Shown here one piece after another: positions 1 through 9,825 of a DNA stretch of 64,000 nucleotides (position 1 is its first letter; every line of letters begins with the position of its first letter). Both the position numbers and the translations under genes were made by a program. Source of the stretch: Lineus longissimus (lineage: Eukaryota; Nemertea; Pilidiophora; Heteronemertea; Lineidae); contig NC_088314.1 in the NCBI RefSeq assembly GCF_910592395.1, positions 9,674,001 to 9,738,000 on the forward strand. The letters run 5' to 3'. The notes under the pieces were generated by a model that saw only the letters and a program-made list of their open reading frames with translations, did not search any database and was not told where the DNA came from.

Positions 1-1
1 G

Positions 2-258
2 TGTCCGTTGCAAATTCGATCCAAAATCTCATCAATGCTTTGTGACGAGTGGCTCTTGCAATGGTTGGAGCGATGATCCGGAATTTTGCACTAAGTATGC
101 ACCAAAGGCTGCGTATGAATCCTTGACGACAAAATAAAAAGTCAGGATTGTGGAACACTGCCGCAATCAAAATACGGCGCGGTGCATCTTACGATGAAAA
201 GCATTGCAATCCGCTCTTTACGCCCAATAAGTTATGGAACCACGACGATCTTAATTGA
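2..258 (+). pseudogene. Last exon of secreted cysteine peptide gene, damaged copy
   Basis: This is the counterpart of exon 3 of the gene at 53541-55607. The window opens on the final G of the splice acceptor, so the exon starts at base 2. Compared with the intact copy, one serine codon is missing near base 53, an Arg codon has become Cys, and an extra A near base 132 shifts the frame so that TAA at 135-137 ends the protein after about 44 residues. The homologous DNA continues to the old stop at 256-258. The lost part includes the last cysteine of the intact protein. It could be a pseudogene or a shortened variant; earlier exons are outside the window. Confidence 0.7.
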
Positions 259-1379
259 TGAAAACAACATATTTTTGAGCTATTACGCACCGGAATGGAC
301 TTAAAAGCGTATTTACTAAGTGAAAACTTGCTTGTAAATAAATACCGGCGTATCACTGAAACACTTTATAATAAACAGAAATTCACATCTGCGTAACTGC
401 TGGTGAGATACGTGACCTGATGTTCTGGAGAGATAACAGGGACAGTCCCGTTGTAAATAGAAATGAACTGTTTAAGACTATCAAATATCTTTGTACTTCT
501 TAATGTATATTCACATTAAGTGTTAACCGGATAAGGGAACAGGTATACCGCTAGAAATTGTATATGCACGTTGCACCGCTTTTATGTGCCGTTTGCGCGC
601 ACACTCTTTTATGTAAGCTTTAAAGGGACACTATAGGTAGCAGCTAGGCAGGCAAGATAAAGTTACACAAAGTCGCCAAGAGGGACCTCTCGCATCTCAA
701 AGTACGTCAAAACTATTCACTATTCATGTAGCGGTGAACCTATATGACATTTTGCCCTTACTGAGCTTATTAGTCACCCAATAATGGCCAGTTTTACCCC
801 TCTGCTCCTGCCTAGACCCACTTTAAGAGTGTACATAATCAAGAAGAATTAATTTATCTTTCCATCAATGTTTCAGGTGGAAATCGATCTGGATTGGCTG
901 TTCAAAGACTTCCGAATGCCTCCCAGGCCATGTTTGCGAACGTAATGTTAAAAACTGCGCATTTCCAAAAGACAACAGGTGTTGCCTTTTAGGATAGGAC
1001 GCCCTGGCACAACGATACCATATGTAAAGTATCGGAAAGTTCGCATTCTTCGAAATGTTTGATTAAATTGGTTATCATTGTGTATGTTGATACCTTACAA
1101 TAAATAGACGTCTGGAAAATTCTTCTATTTATTTCTTCACTGCGGTACAAAGTAAATTTTATGTTATTCCATGTCGTTGTAGTGCAAATTATACATGTAT
1201 ATTTCCGAGTAAACAGTTTTAAACAGAACTTCCCCAAAATGTTTGAACGCATTTCATAGGGAGCAACCATCACTACTATTCATAGCCTTTGGTGGCCCAC
1301 AAATGTAGTACTTCTTGATACTGGTATCCCTGGAGCTTAAAGTGCATGTAAACGGCACAATATCATGTTTCGACTCATA
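259..1379. other. Duplicated host sequence without a recognised gene
   Basis: This is the region 3' of the peptide exon, matched by 55608-56746. I see no convincing coding exon. Short open stretches here differ between the two copies by frame-breaking changes, which argues against coding. Confidence 0.6.
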
Positions 1380-1644
1380 GGCCCATTATGCGGACGAACC
1401 AGTCCAGGCATAATTGATTTTATGATTGAAGCAAGAGTGACTAATTTCTATTTATAACTGTGCTGACTCTGCATGTTATCATCAGGGGCAGCGGTGCAGA
1501 TTCTGGGAATCGGCGGGATCTTTCAGCCAATCAGGGGGCCGTCTTTCCCCGGCCTATTTACCCACGCGGATGAATCTCGCGCGAACCCGCCATTCCAGGA
1601 ACTTGCTTCTGATTAGCAAGACAACTTCTGTGATTTTTCGCTAA
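1380..1644 (+). repeat. Split direct repeat A1 (left end of Ngaro-like element)
   Basis: This 265-bp segment matches 8085-8349 almost base for base (one clear substitution near 1610). It begins GGCCCATTATG directly at the insertion junction. Confidence 0.92.
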
Positions 1645-1863
1645 TTTCTGGAATCGTTTCACTCGGTAGTATAATATTTATATATTCTGTCGATCTTGTT
1701 AGGGGTACATTTCAGGTACAGCCACTTAGGGTGGACGTGTCACCTGCTTAAGTGCCTATTATCGACTTTTTTCTACCGACTTTTTCCACTGCTCGGTATT
1801 CCGTGTACATTTGCAGTGCATTCCATCCCCTCACGTACTTTTCCTTTGTCTTCAGTTGGCGCT

Positions 1864-2559
1864 ATGGCGGCCCATCTTGTTCATGCTGCCGGCGTTGGTA
1901 ACTACCAACGAAGACCTCAGACTCGCGTATCTGTAGTGGGACATAGCTACGTGAGGCGTTTGATGGAATTTTCACGCGATTTCGCGTCAAAAGAGGCTTT
2001 TGTTGATGTGCACCCAGCCCAACCTCGGCCCAACTTGTTTGATCTGGATGACTGTGCCATCCGTTGGCATCACATCAGTGGGGGCACCGTCTCATCTCTG
2101 TCCAACAATCAGGCTGTATGGCGCAATTTACGAGCTTTCCAGCCTAACATTCTGTTCCTACAGATTGGATCTAATGACTTGGATGGGATGGGTTGGGGTG
2201 CTCAGCCCATGCATGTGGCATATGCTGTGTCCGAGTTGGTTGATGAATATGTCAGGGAATTACCTGGCTTATCTAAGGTTTTTGTCGGCCAACTAATCCA
2301 ACGACTAAGGACCCGTACCAGACATCTTTCAGTGTCTGATTACAACGCCAGGATACATCAGACCAATGGATACGTCCGTAATTTCTGTAACCCCAATGGT
2401 ACAGTGCCGGTCATCTTCTGGCGCCACAAGGGTCTATCACGGTCGACACAGCATGTCCATCATCATGACGGGACCCACCTCAATGACCTGGGTCATCTTA
2501 AACTCTACAGGAGCATTCGCGGTGCTGTCAGATCTTGTGCCGTAGGAGCCCGCGGCTAG
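1864..2559 (+). CDS. SGNH/GDSL-type hydrolase-like ORF of the Ngaro-like element
   Basis: The product is a 231-residue protein with the blocks of SGNH hydrolases: Ser28 in VVGHSYVRR, Gly102-x-Asn104-Asp105 in IGSNDL, and Asp202-x-x-His205 in DGTHLNDLG. All catalytic positions are present, so an esterase-like activity is plausible, though its role in transposition is unknown. I chose the ATG at 1864. The frame is open upstream to a TTG at 1696, but the conserved part begins just after 1864 and the start MAAHL resembles the MAA start of the next ORF. Hydrolase ORFs are known from Ngaro elements and CR1 LINEs; here the ORF comes first in the element. Confidence 0.8.
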   Translation: MAAHLVHAAGVGNYQRRPQTRVSVVGHSYVRRLMEFSRDFASKEAFVDVHPAQPRPNLFDLDDCAIRWHHISGGTVSSLSNNQAVWRNLRAFQPNILFLQIGSNDLDGMGWGAQPMHVAYAVSELVDEYVRELPGLSKVFVGQLIQRLRTRTRHLSVSDYNARIHQTNGYVRNFCNPNGTVPVIFWRHKGLSRSTQHVHHHDGTHLNDLGHLKLYRSIRGAVRSCAVGARG

Positions 2560-2720
2560 GAATATACATGTAGGCCAGTTACAGCTGCGTAGCCTTTTGG
2601 GGTATGCGTCTCATGAGGTACTCTGGTTTTGCTCAATCTATTGTACATTAGAGGGCGCCTCAGGCACCCCCCCTCACTTGGCATGGTTTAATTTTCCCTT
2701 GCCTCGTCTCAAATTACCTT

Positions 2721-2965
2721 AGGCTCTTGTGTCCTTGGTTCTTTGGAGCCCCTGGACACCCTGAGCCAACAATTTATTAATCCCTTTTATGGTAACATCC
2801 TTGGCTTCTTCGGTCCTTGGATGCACTGTCGGATTAATCAATACAAATTTTGCGCTCTTGTGTTCTTGGCATATTTTGCCCCTGGACACCCGGAGCAATA
2901 ATCTTTTATTGCGCTCTTGTGTTCTTGGCATATCCTGCCCCTGAACACCCTGAGCTAACTTTCTG
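2721..2965 (+). repeat. Diverged short tandem repeats between SGNH and gag ORFs
   Basis: A unit of roughly 59 bp starting GCGCTCTTGTGTTCTTGG occurs at 2852 and 2911, with a looser copy at 2721. Each unit ends with a CCCCTGRACACCC-type tract. The stretch lies in the 600-bp non-coding interval between the first two ORFs. Confidence 0.7.
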
Positions 2966-3167
2966 TTGCACGGCTGTAACATGCGGTGTTTTTCGTTCTT
3001 GTGGCTCTTTGTCACCATGGACATCTTACATTATACTTTAGCCTGGGTCCTATTGGCCTTCTCAGGCATTTATGCTCTTTGTTTTGCATACTTACATGTA
3101 TGTCACATCAAAGAGTTTTCACCTCTATTTTATGCAAGGTTCTGGATTCCGCTCCCTCGTTTCAGGT

Positions 3168-4517
3168 ATGGCGGCGCAACCGCAAGGCACCAGAGCCAAG
3201 GGCAAGAAACGGGCGGCCCCTTTGCCTGCAACAGGAAACCAGGCGCCCAGGCCTGCTAGGAGGAGAAGAAACATACCAGCAGCCGCTGGCTCCAGCGATG
3301 CCCTCGCCATGTCATCTGGTAGCCAAGACGGCCCCTCGTTGGCGGACAATGCTAGCAGTACCCAAAGCGTACCATCAGTAGCGGACATGTTTGCTGAAAT
3401 GAAAACCATGATGTCAACCATGGTTACCCTTATAGCAGGACAGCATAACGTCCGCAATGACGGCCCAAACGTCGGCGTTGGAGGGGGCATTAATGCAGTG
3501 GCGCAACCCCACGGGAGTGTTGTTACGATGCAGCCAGGTCATGGACTCAGCTCAACTATCCATCCGTACAACCCAATACAGTCGTCACATTCGGTACAGC
3601 CGGCTTCCAATTTGGGCGACCCCACAGCAGCCAGCCCGTCGATGAATCTACATGTGCAACAACCTGGAAACATGGAACATTGTAACGCTACTGCAATTCA
3701 CCTTAACGGGCCCCTTCTGGGGCAGGTAACAGGTACAGCTGTGGCTAATGCAGTTTACCCCGTAGGCTCGCCGTCGTATTCTGCCAGAGACCGAAATGGG
3801 TCTATGATATCGGCTGCTAGGCCTCTCTATTATGGTGTGCCCGACAAGGTAAAGGAGAGGGTTTGGGCGGGGAAGTATGTGGATTTCCACGACTTCCAAA
3901 CCCCATCATACGACAAGCCTCAGAGGCCCAGGTCCACCATTATATCAACAGATGGCGACGGGGAGCCTATTACTCTATCTATTGGAAGGGAGAGGAAGGA
4001 TAAGCCTCTGTCCATCTTCCAGTGGTTGTCATGTTTTGACATATTCGCGTCGGTACACTGTATGAAGACGCCGGGAGATGCACAGAGGCTTATGCGCTAC
4101 TCCGCCCTTATTAAAGAAATTTGCGACGACGGAGGGGATTGGCGTTTTTACGATGAAAGTTTTAGGCGATGGCGGGAGGAGGAACCCCTAGAGTGGTCCG
4201 AAATTGCCCATGTACTTTTGTACAAGGCACATTCTCGGGGACGGCCGGAGTATAAAGATTCTGACAGGAAGGGATCTTCCGTCAAAAAATCACATGCTCA
4301 GTCCTTTCGTCCCGGCCAGTCCTCTGCCTCCTTCCCCAGAGGGTCATGCTGGCGCTTCCAGAAACACGGGAAGTGTGTCAAAGGCGACAAATGCGCCTTC
4401 CCCCACACTTGCACCAAGTGCCAGGGTTCTCACCCCAGCTTCCAGTGTAGACACACCCCCACTTTCAAAAAGGACAGCGCCAAGCCTTCAGATTCCAAAC
4501 AACAGTCCCAAAAATAA
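3168..4517 (+). CDS. Gag-like protein with two zinc fingers (Ngaro-like element)
   Basis: From the ATG at 3168 the protein has about 449 residues; the frame is open back to an ATG at 3072, but 3168 starts MAAQPQGT, like the first ORF. The N-terminal half is low-complexity and rich in Pro, Ser and Gln. The centre holds a Trp-rich helical domain (FQWLSCFDIFASVHC, then WRFYDESFRRWREEEP) typical of DIRS/Ngaro gag-like proteins. Near the C terminus are a C-x8-C-x5-C-x3-H finger (CWRFQKHGKCVKGDKCAFPH) and a C-x2-C-x3-H-x4-C knuckle (CTKCQGSHPSFQC), suiting RNA binding and packaging. The end overlaps the pol frame by about 300 bp, so pol may be expressed by frameshifting or a separate start. Confidence 0.82.
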   Translation: MAAQPQGTRAKGKKRAAPLPATGNQAPRPARRRRNIPAAAGSSDALAMSSGSQDGPSLADNASSTQSVPSVADMFAEMKTMMSTMVTLIAGQHNVRNDGPNVGVGGGINAVAQPHGSVVTMQPGHGLSSTIHPYNPIQSSHSVQPASNLGDPTAASPSMNLHVQQPGNMEHCNATAIHLNGPLLGQVTGTAVANAVYPVGSPSYSARDRNGSMISAARPLYYGVPDKVKERVWAGKYVDFHDFQTPSYDKPQRPRSTIISTDGDGEPITLSIGRERKDKPLSIFQWLSCFDIFASVHCMKTPGDAQRLMRYSALIKEICDDGGDWRFYDESFRRWREEEPLEWSEIAHVLLYKAHSRGRPEYKDSDRKGSSVKKSHAQSFRPGQSSASFPRGSCWRFQKHGKCVKGDKCAFPHTCTKCQGSHPSFQCRHTPTFKKDSAKPSDSKQQSQK

Positions 4518-5865
4518 TCACCTACCCTCCTTGAAAACGCCTCTCCCCTCCCCAGTCAAAGGTGAGATCCTGTGCTCCTATCTTAACGGCTATGACCCTG
4601 TTAAGACTAATTATCTTAAGAACGGTTTCTCTGTTGGTTTTAGGTTAAATTACCAGGGTAGTCCTGGCTCATTAGTTTGTGATAATTTGACCTCCTCAAA
4701 AATTCATCATGATATTGTATCCTCCAAAATTCAAAAAGAGCTAGCGGCAGGGAGAATAGCTGGTCCTTTCACTAACCCTCCTTTTCCCAATTTTCATGTT
4801 TCCCCTTTAGGGGTAGTCCCTAAAAAGACTCCGGGGGAGTTCAGGATGATTCACCATCTCTCATTTCCTGAAGGATCTTCCGTCAATGATGGCATCCCCT
4901 TTGAATCCAAACATGTAAATTATGCCTCTATTTGGGAGGCCATTAACAAAATTAAATCACTTACAAATCCAGTTTTCCTTGCAAAAACCGACATCAAGTC
5001 GGCTTTTCGTATCATACCTATTCACCCTTCCGATTATCACTTGCTCGGTTTTACCTGGGAGGGCAAATATTATTATGACAAGGTGTTGCCCATGGGGTGT
5101 GGCAGCAGTTGCTCCATCTTTGAAGCCCTGAGTACTGCTGTTCAATGGATAGCAGTAAACAAACTAGGTATTTCTGCTATGGTACATATTTTAGATGACT
5201 TTTTACTCATTATTCATGGACGAGTTCGATGTGCTCAGAAGTTAGATCTGTTCAAAAAGTTATGTATTGTAGTGGGCATTCCACTTGTTCTTAACAAAAC
5301 TTTCGGCCCAGAGCAGGTCATGCCGTTTGTGGGCATCGAACTCGATACAATTATTTTTCAAGCCCGCCTCCCCGCTGACAAGTTGGCAAAATGTCGGTCC
5401 CAAATCTCATTTCTTCTCAACAGGTCGTCGGTTACCCTGCGGGAATTACAGTCGGTCATTGGGCTTCTCAACTTTGCCTGCTCCGTCGTCCTGCCTGGTC
5501 GCGCCTTCCTCCGGCGCCTTATCGACCTCACCATCGGGTTTTCCCGCCCATTTCATCATATCCGCTTGAATTCTGAAGCGAAAGCCGACTTGTCTGTTTG
5601 GAACGCATTTCTTGCTAATTTCAACGGTGTTTCCTTTTTTCATGGTGATATCTGGGTTTCTAGCACTAAGCTCAAACTACATACCGACTCTGCTGGGAGT
5701 CTGGGTTTTGGGGCGATTTTTGGCTCCCACTGGTTATTTGGAGCTTGGCCCTCACGGTGGAAATCATTTCACATCACCTTTCTAGAATTCTACCCTATTG
5801 TAGCCGCTCTGTTTGTATGGGGGCCACCTTTGGAAGAACCAATGCATTGTGTTTCTCTCGGATAA
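4210..5865 (+). CDS. Reverse transcriptase and N-terminal part of RNase H (frame broken)
   Basis: This frame is open from before 4210 to the TAA ending at 5865; the first ~300 bp overlap gag and may not be translated. RT motifs run from about 4780 to 5330: LAKTDIKSAFRIIPI (motif A), PMGCGSSCSIFEAL (motif B) and HILDDFLLI (motif C, with LDDF in place of YMDD, as in DIRS/Ngaro RTs). RNase H starts near 5680 (LHTDSAGSLGFG, catalytic Asp; then TFLEFYPIV, catalytic Glu). A run of five G at 5819-5823 then throws the protein out of frame and it ends 14 codons later. The rest of RNase H continues in the next frame. This is a one-base indel in the element or in the assembly. Confidence 0.85.
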   Translation: MYFCTRHILGDGRSIKILTGRDLPSKNHMLSPFVPASPLPPSPEGHAGASRNTGSVSKATNAPSPTLAPSARVLTPASSVDTPPLSKRTAPSLQIPNNSPKNNHLPSLKTPLPSPVKGEILCSYLNGYDPVKTNYLKNGFSVGFRLNYQGSPGSLVCDNLTSSKIHHDIVSSKIQKELAAGRIAGPFTNPPFPNFHVSPLGVVPKKTPGEFRMIHHLSFPEGSSVNDGIPFESKHVNYASIWEAINKIKSLTNPVFLAKTDIKSAFRIIPIHPSDYHLLGFTWEGKYYYDKVLPMGCGSSCSIFEALSTAVQWIAVNKLGISAMVHILDDFLLIIHGRVRCAQKLDLFKKLCIVVGIPLVLNKTFGPEQVMPFVGIELDTIIFQARLPADKLAKCRSQISFLLNRSSVTLRELQSVIGLLNFACSVVLPGRAFLRRLIDLTIGFSRPFHHIRLNSEAKADLSVWNAFLANFNGVSFFHGDIWVSSTKLKLHTDSAGSLGFGAIFGSHWLFGAWPSRWKSFHITFLEFYPIVAALFVWGPPLEEPMHCVSLG

Positions 5866-6124
5866 CCAAGCCGTTGTCCACATTATCAATAAGCAATCGT
5901 CCAAGGATAAACGGGTTATGTGTTTGGTTCGTAAGCTTGTTTTGCATTGTTTACAACTTAATATCCGCTTCAGGGCCGAGCACGTCCCTGGGAAGCTTAA
6001 CACCTTACCGGATATGATTTCCCGGTTTCAGGTCAATGCGGCACGCCAGTTGGCCCCATGGTTGGACCAAGACCCGTCACTGCTTCCGGAAGATATATCC
6101 CCCAGGGGGTTGCTGATTCCTTGA
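5825..6124 (+). pseudogene. C-terminal part of RNase H, frameshifted from RT
   Basis: This is the displaced second half of RNase H. It contains FLSDNQAVVHIINKQSS (third catalytic Asp) and the closing RAEHVPGKLNTLPDMISR block, usual in DIRS/Ngaro RNase H. It is in the frame +1 relative to the RT segment and has no good start of its own. It overlaps the recombinase ORF at 6058-6124 in another frame, as is common in these elements. Confidence 0.8.
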
Positions 6125-7005
6125 ACGTGTTGGTAGGAGGGGTGCTGAGCGAGTCAGCAAAGCAAAGTTACAATAGAGCCTGGACAATATATCTAAATTT
6201 TTGTACATACGTGTTACACTGTGATTGTTCTTTGCCATTATCGGTCTCTGATTGTACCTTGTTTGTAGCTTATCTATATTCTAAGAATTATGCGCCAGCA
6301 ACTATAGCGAGCTACCTGTCGGCCGTCTGCTTCACTATGAAGTGGCATGGGTATCCAGACCCTTCTTCATCCTTTCTAGTCAAGAAACTGCTGGGCGCTG
6401 CCCAGAATTTGAAGGGGAGTTCCGACATTCGTCTCCCTATAACAAAACCTATTCTGGTCAGGTTGCTCGCTGCAGTTCCTCGGGTATTCCCCCTTAGGTA
6501 CCAACAACTTTTAGTGCGCGCCATGTTTTCTACCGCTTTCCATGCATGCCTTAGGATCGGGGAAATGGTACCTAAAACCTGTAACCCGTTATATAGTTCC
6601 ACTTGTATTCAGCTGGGCGATGTCACCGTTGCACGGGGCGAGGCCACCATTTCCGTCTTGAGGTTCAAGTCCAGCAGGACGCAAGGACCGCAGTTTATAC
6701 ACCTCGCTTCAGGTTCAGCACCCTGCCCTATTGCAGCATTAACAGATTATTTGTCACTTAGGGGGGCTACTCCAGGGCCTCTCTTTTTGGCTCCGTCCGG
6801 TGCACCCCTCCTCAGGAGGGACTTTGACCGCATGTTGAAACTTGTATTGGCTTTCTGCGGCCTGGACTCGAGTAGGTTTAAAGGCCATTCATTTAGGATC
6901 GGTGCTAGTAGCGAAGCAGCACGGCAAGGCAAGTCAGACACTCAAATACGTCTGCTAGGTCGATGGTCTTCTGACGCCTTTCGTAAATACATTCGTATTA
7001 ATTGA
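6058..7005 (+). CDS. Tyrosine recombinase (Ngaro-like element)
   Basis: This intact 315-residue ORF is a tyrosine recombinase of the retrotransposon type, which replaces the DDE integrase and inserts a circular DNA intermediate. All catalytic positions are visible: Arg166 in CLRIGEM, Lys204 in LRFKSSRT, His277 and Arg280 in GHSFRIGA, Trp303 in LLGRWSSDAFRKY, and the nucleophile Tyr311. An N-terminal SAM-like core-binding region precedes them (about residues 30-120). The ATG at 6058 lies inside the RNase H tail. Absence of a target duplication at the element ends fits this enzyme. Confidence 0.92.
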   Translation: MVGPRPVTASGRYIPQGVADSLNVLVGGVLSESAKQSYNRAWTIYLNFCTYVLHCDCSLPLSVSDCTLFVAYLYSKNYAPATIASYLSAVCFTMKWHGYPDPSSSFLVKKLLGAAQNLKGSSDIRLPITKPILVRLLAAVPRVFPLRYQQLLVRAMFSTAFHACLRIGEMVPKTCNPLYSSTCIQLGDVTVARGEATISVLRFKSSRTQGPQFIHLASGSAPCPIAALTDYLSLRGATPGPLFLAPSGAPLLRRDFDRMLKLVLAFCGLDSSRFKGHSFRIGASSEAARQGKSDTQIRLLGRWSSDAFRKYIRIN

Positions 7006-7800
7006 TATACCACAACTTTTGTGTCGGGCCCTCTGTCTCATGCAGGGGCTCGCGACGCTACCACTTATGTGTGTGTATCAGGCAGCCAGCCAATGCAATC
7101 TGGGTTTTTTCTGTTCAAAGTTGTACTCCTAATTGGTACATCCATCTCTTTAAATTGCAATTTTCTCTATGTAAGTGATGTTCTTCCTTTCGTATCCTTT
7201 GTCTCCATCTCACGCGGGACTAGGAGTGAGAGAGGATACACCACACCTGCACATATGTATGTAACTTAAACTTACACCACTTTTATCAGGGACCACAGGG
7301 TCTCGTATCCATTTTAACGTGGTCCCAAACGGGTCCATGCAATTTGATCTATTTAAATCCCAAATCTATCAATTCCATATTATATTTTGCATACTTATTT
7401 TTATAGGGGCAGTATGGTCTTCTAACAAGGGGTATCTGTCTCAGGCAGTACCACTTGCAGGAGGACCATTCTGGCCCACCTTACCTAGGCCTGTTCAGGG
7501 CCTTGTTGGTATCTTCCAGTCAGTTACTTAGGTAACTTCCAGTCAACGTTTCATATCAAATTCTTTTACATGTATTTTTATTCCCTTATAGTCAGTCAAC
7601 TGAAACCTTGCTCAAGTAAGAATTCATGTACACTAGATACAATTACGTATGTAGTAAATTGGCAATTTGCCATCAACACCATGTAGCTATACTCAATCCA
7701 ATTTGGTCAAAATTTTTGTATTTGGGCTTATTTGACAGATTCCTTGTTCACATCCAAAGTCTTCCTTCCCAACTCCGGGGTGTGGCTTTGCCACTTGTTT
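7006..7800 (+). other. 3' non-coding region of the Ngaro-like element
   Basis: No ORF or domain is recognisable between the recombinase stop and repeat B1. The stretch is AT-rich with several CACGTGAC and GTGACGT-like boxes near its end, which continue into B1. Confidence 0.6.
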
Positions 7801-8084
7801 GGGGCACCCCTCGCTGGTCAGGTGACGTTACGTCACTCTTTTCTCGCGGCTCAGCAGGTCACACACCACTTAGGTCACGTGACCTTTTCTCCACCTGAAT
7901 TGCGTCATGCAGACTAGATGGGGTCACGTGACTGTTTATTTTCTGGTTTCCCTGCTGAATTAATTAAATGTATGTATTTTGGGGTTACGCCCCCCCTTTT
8001 CTTTCCGGTATCTGTCAAATAAAAATTTGGCCAAATTGATATACTATATCTGTGTTGTCTTGGTCATTCTTATGATGTCATAAA
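7801..8084 (+). repeat. Split direct repeat B1
   Basis: This 284-bp segment starts GGGGCACCCCTCGCTGG and is repeated at 8374-8658 with one extra C in a C run and few other changes. It contains repeated GGTCACGTGAC boxes and an AATAAA polyadenylation-like signal (8018-8025 area). Confidence 0.92.
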
Positions 8085-8349
8085 GGCCCATTATGCGGAC
8101 GAACCAGTCCAGGCATAATTGATTTTATGATTGAAGCAAGAGTGACTAATTTCTATTTATAACTGTGCTGACTCTGCATGTTATCATCAGGGGCAGCGGT
8201 GCAGATTCTGGGAATCGGCGGGATCTTTCAGCCAATCAGGGGGCCGTCTTTCCCCGGCCTATTTACCCACGCGGATGAATCTCGCGCGAACCCGCCATTC
8301 CAGGAACTTGCTTCAGATTAGCAAGACAACTTCTGTGATTTTTCGCTAA
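8085..8349 (+). repeat. Split direct repeat A2
   Basis: This is the internal copy of A1, directly joined to B1. A 24-bp CA-rich linker (8350-8373) separates it from B2. Confidence 0.92.
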
Positions 8350-8373
8350 CCGTCCTCCACCCCCACCACCTCC

Positions 8374-8658
8374 GGGGCACCCCTCGCTGGTCAGGTGACG
8401 TTACGTCACTCTTTTCTCGCGGCTCAGCAGGTCACACACCACTAAGGTCACGTGACCTTTTCTCCACCTGAATTGCGTCATGCAGACTAGATGGGGTCAC
8501 GTGACTGTTTATTTTCTGGTTTCCCTGCTGAATTAATTAAATGTATGTATTTTGGGGTTACGCCCCCCCCTTTTCTTTCCGGTATCTGTCAAATAAAAAT
8601 TTGGCCAAATTGATATACTATATCTGTGTTGTCTTGGTCATTCTTATGATGTCATAAA
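8374..8658 (+). repeat. Split direct repeat B2 (right end of Ngaro-like element)
   Basis: This copy of B1 ends the element with GTCATAAA at 8658. Host sequence resumes at 8659 exactly where the partner copy resumes at 56747. Confidence 0.92.
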
Positions 8659-9825
8659 TCATTTTGTGGTCGAGTCTGCTTGGGAATATGTAAAACTAGT
8701 TTCATGGATTTCTAAGCACCCATCGGTGGGAATCTCCTGTTGTTTAGGGACGTTATATGAATATTGCCCGCCACGGAGAGAAACATGCCGAATGTCGGCT
8801 TATTATGTGGTCTACTTCGGGATGAAAAGCTCCCCAGCGCCACCTAAATGCAACTTAAAAATAACTATAGCCTCGTTGGTCTATCGAATTACCGGAAACT
8901 CACAAAAGATAACTTTTCACTCAAAATAATGTCTTTAACAAAAGAAACATCACGGTGTTATCTATAAAACAGTAGTTATTCTTGTACAAATAAAAACATA
9001 ATGATTCAATGAAATACATGTAGCTATCCCCCGTAGAGACTTTCTAAATTGCATTGTATATCAAAACTGTTTTATTATAAAATATTTTTGGCTGACATCG
9101 ACAGTCAAACGTCTTCCACACAATGTAAGCTCATACAGTATTGTATATTCGGGATGTCCCCTTGTACACCGGTAGCCTATCCTATCTGATAATGTAAGTA
9201 GGACCATACATTTCGGACTAAGTAGGCCCTGGTCCCGCCTTTATTGTGACTTGTCATGCACAGTGTGCAAAGCGCCGCTTCCCAAACCGCGCGCCCTGAA
9301 ACATTGACTAACAAAACATTAGAAATACCCGCTGGTGTGACTTACAGATCTTTAGCCAATGACTGTGACGACCTGTGCATGCAATAACATTTAAATAACA
9401 CGGAGTTCATGGAGTATAAATAGCGAGTTGTAATACATGCAATATATGGCACCCCAAGAGGCCTCTTCAAAATGGCACCCGATACCGGTATTCACGAGGA
9501 CGACCTCTATTAACAATAAAAATACACGAATTATGCGTGTGTTCTGACATTCTTCTAAGCCGAAGCTGGTTGTACGTGGAGGAGTACAATGAATTGTCTC
9601 AACCGGATACATAACAGAATTATACGCGTTATACACGTGTTCACTGCGCATGAGGTAAAACTATGAATCGCCAATGTTGTACTTTTTTTTAAATTCCGTT
9701 TCTTGTGTTTTGTTTTGTTTTTTCGGTATGGTACTGTATGCATGATAACTTTATTTGCTATTTTCAAATCTTTTCCACTCACAACCTTACCCTCTTCAAA
9801 TTGATTAGTGAAAATAACTATTTCA
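8659..9825. other. Duplicated host sequence, no gene recognised
   Basis: This region matches 56747-57863. It is AT-rich, with no ORF whose frame is kept between the two copies, and is likely intergenic or intronic. Confidence 0.6.

Larger units (their letters stand above)
1380..8658 (+). mobile_element. Ngaro-like tyrosine-recombinase retrotransposon, 7.3 kb, full length
   Basis: The element has the split direct repeat layout of Ngaro/PAT-type elements: A1 at 1380-1644, coding region, B1 at 7801-8084, A2 at 8085-8349, a 24-bp linker, and B2 at 8374-8658. Inside, in order, are an SGNH hydrolase-like ORF, a gag-like ORF with zinc fingers, reverse transcriptase with RNase H, and a tyrosine recombinase. 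The duplicated locus has an empty site between 56746 and 56747. Joining the flanks (..ctcata / tcattttg..) shows no target site duplication, as expected of recombinase-mediated insertion. A one-base change in RNase H is the only clear damage. Confidence 0.93.
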
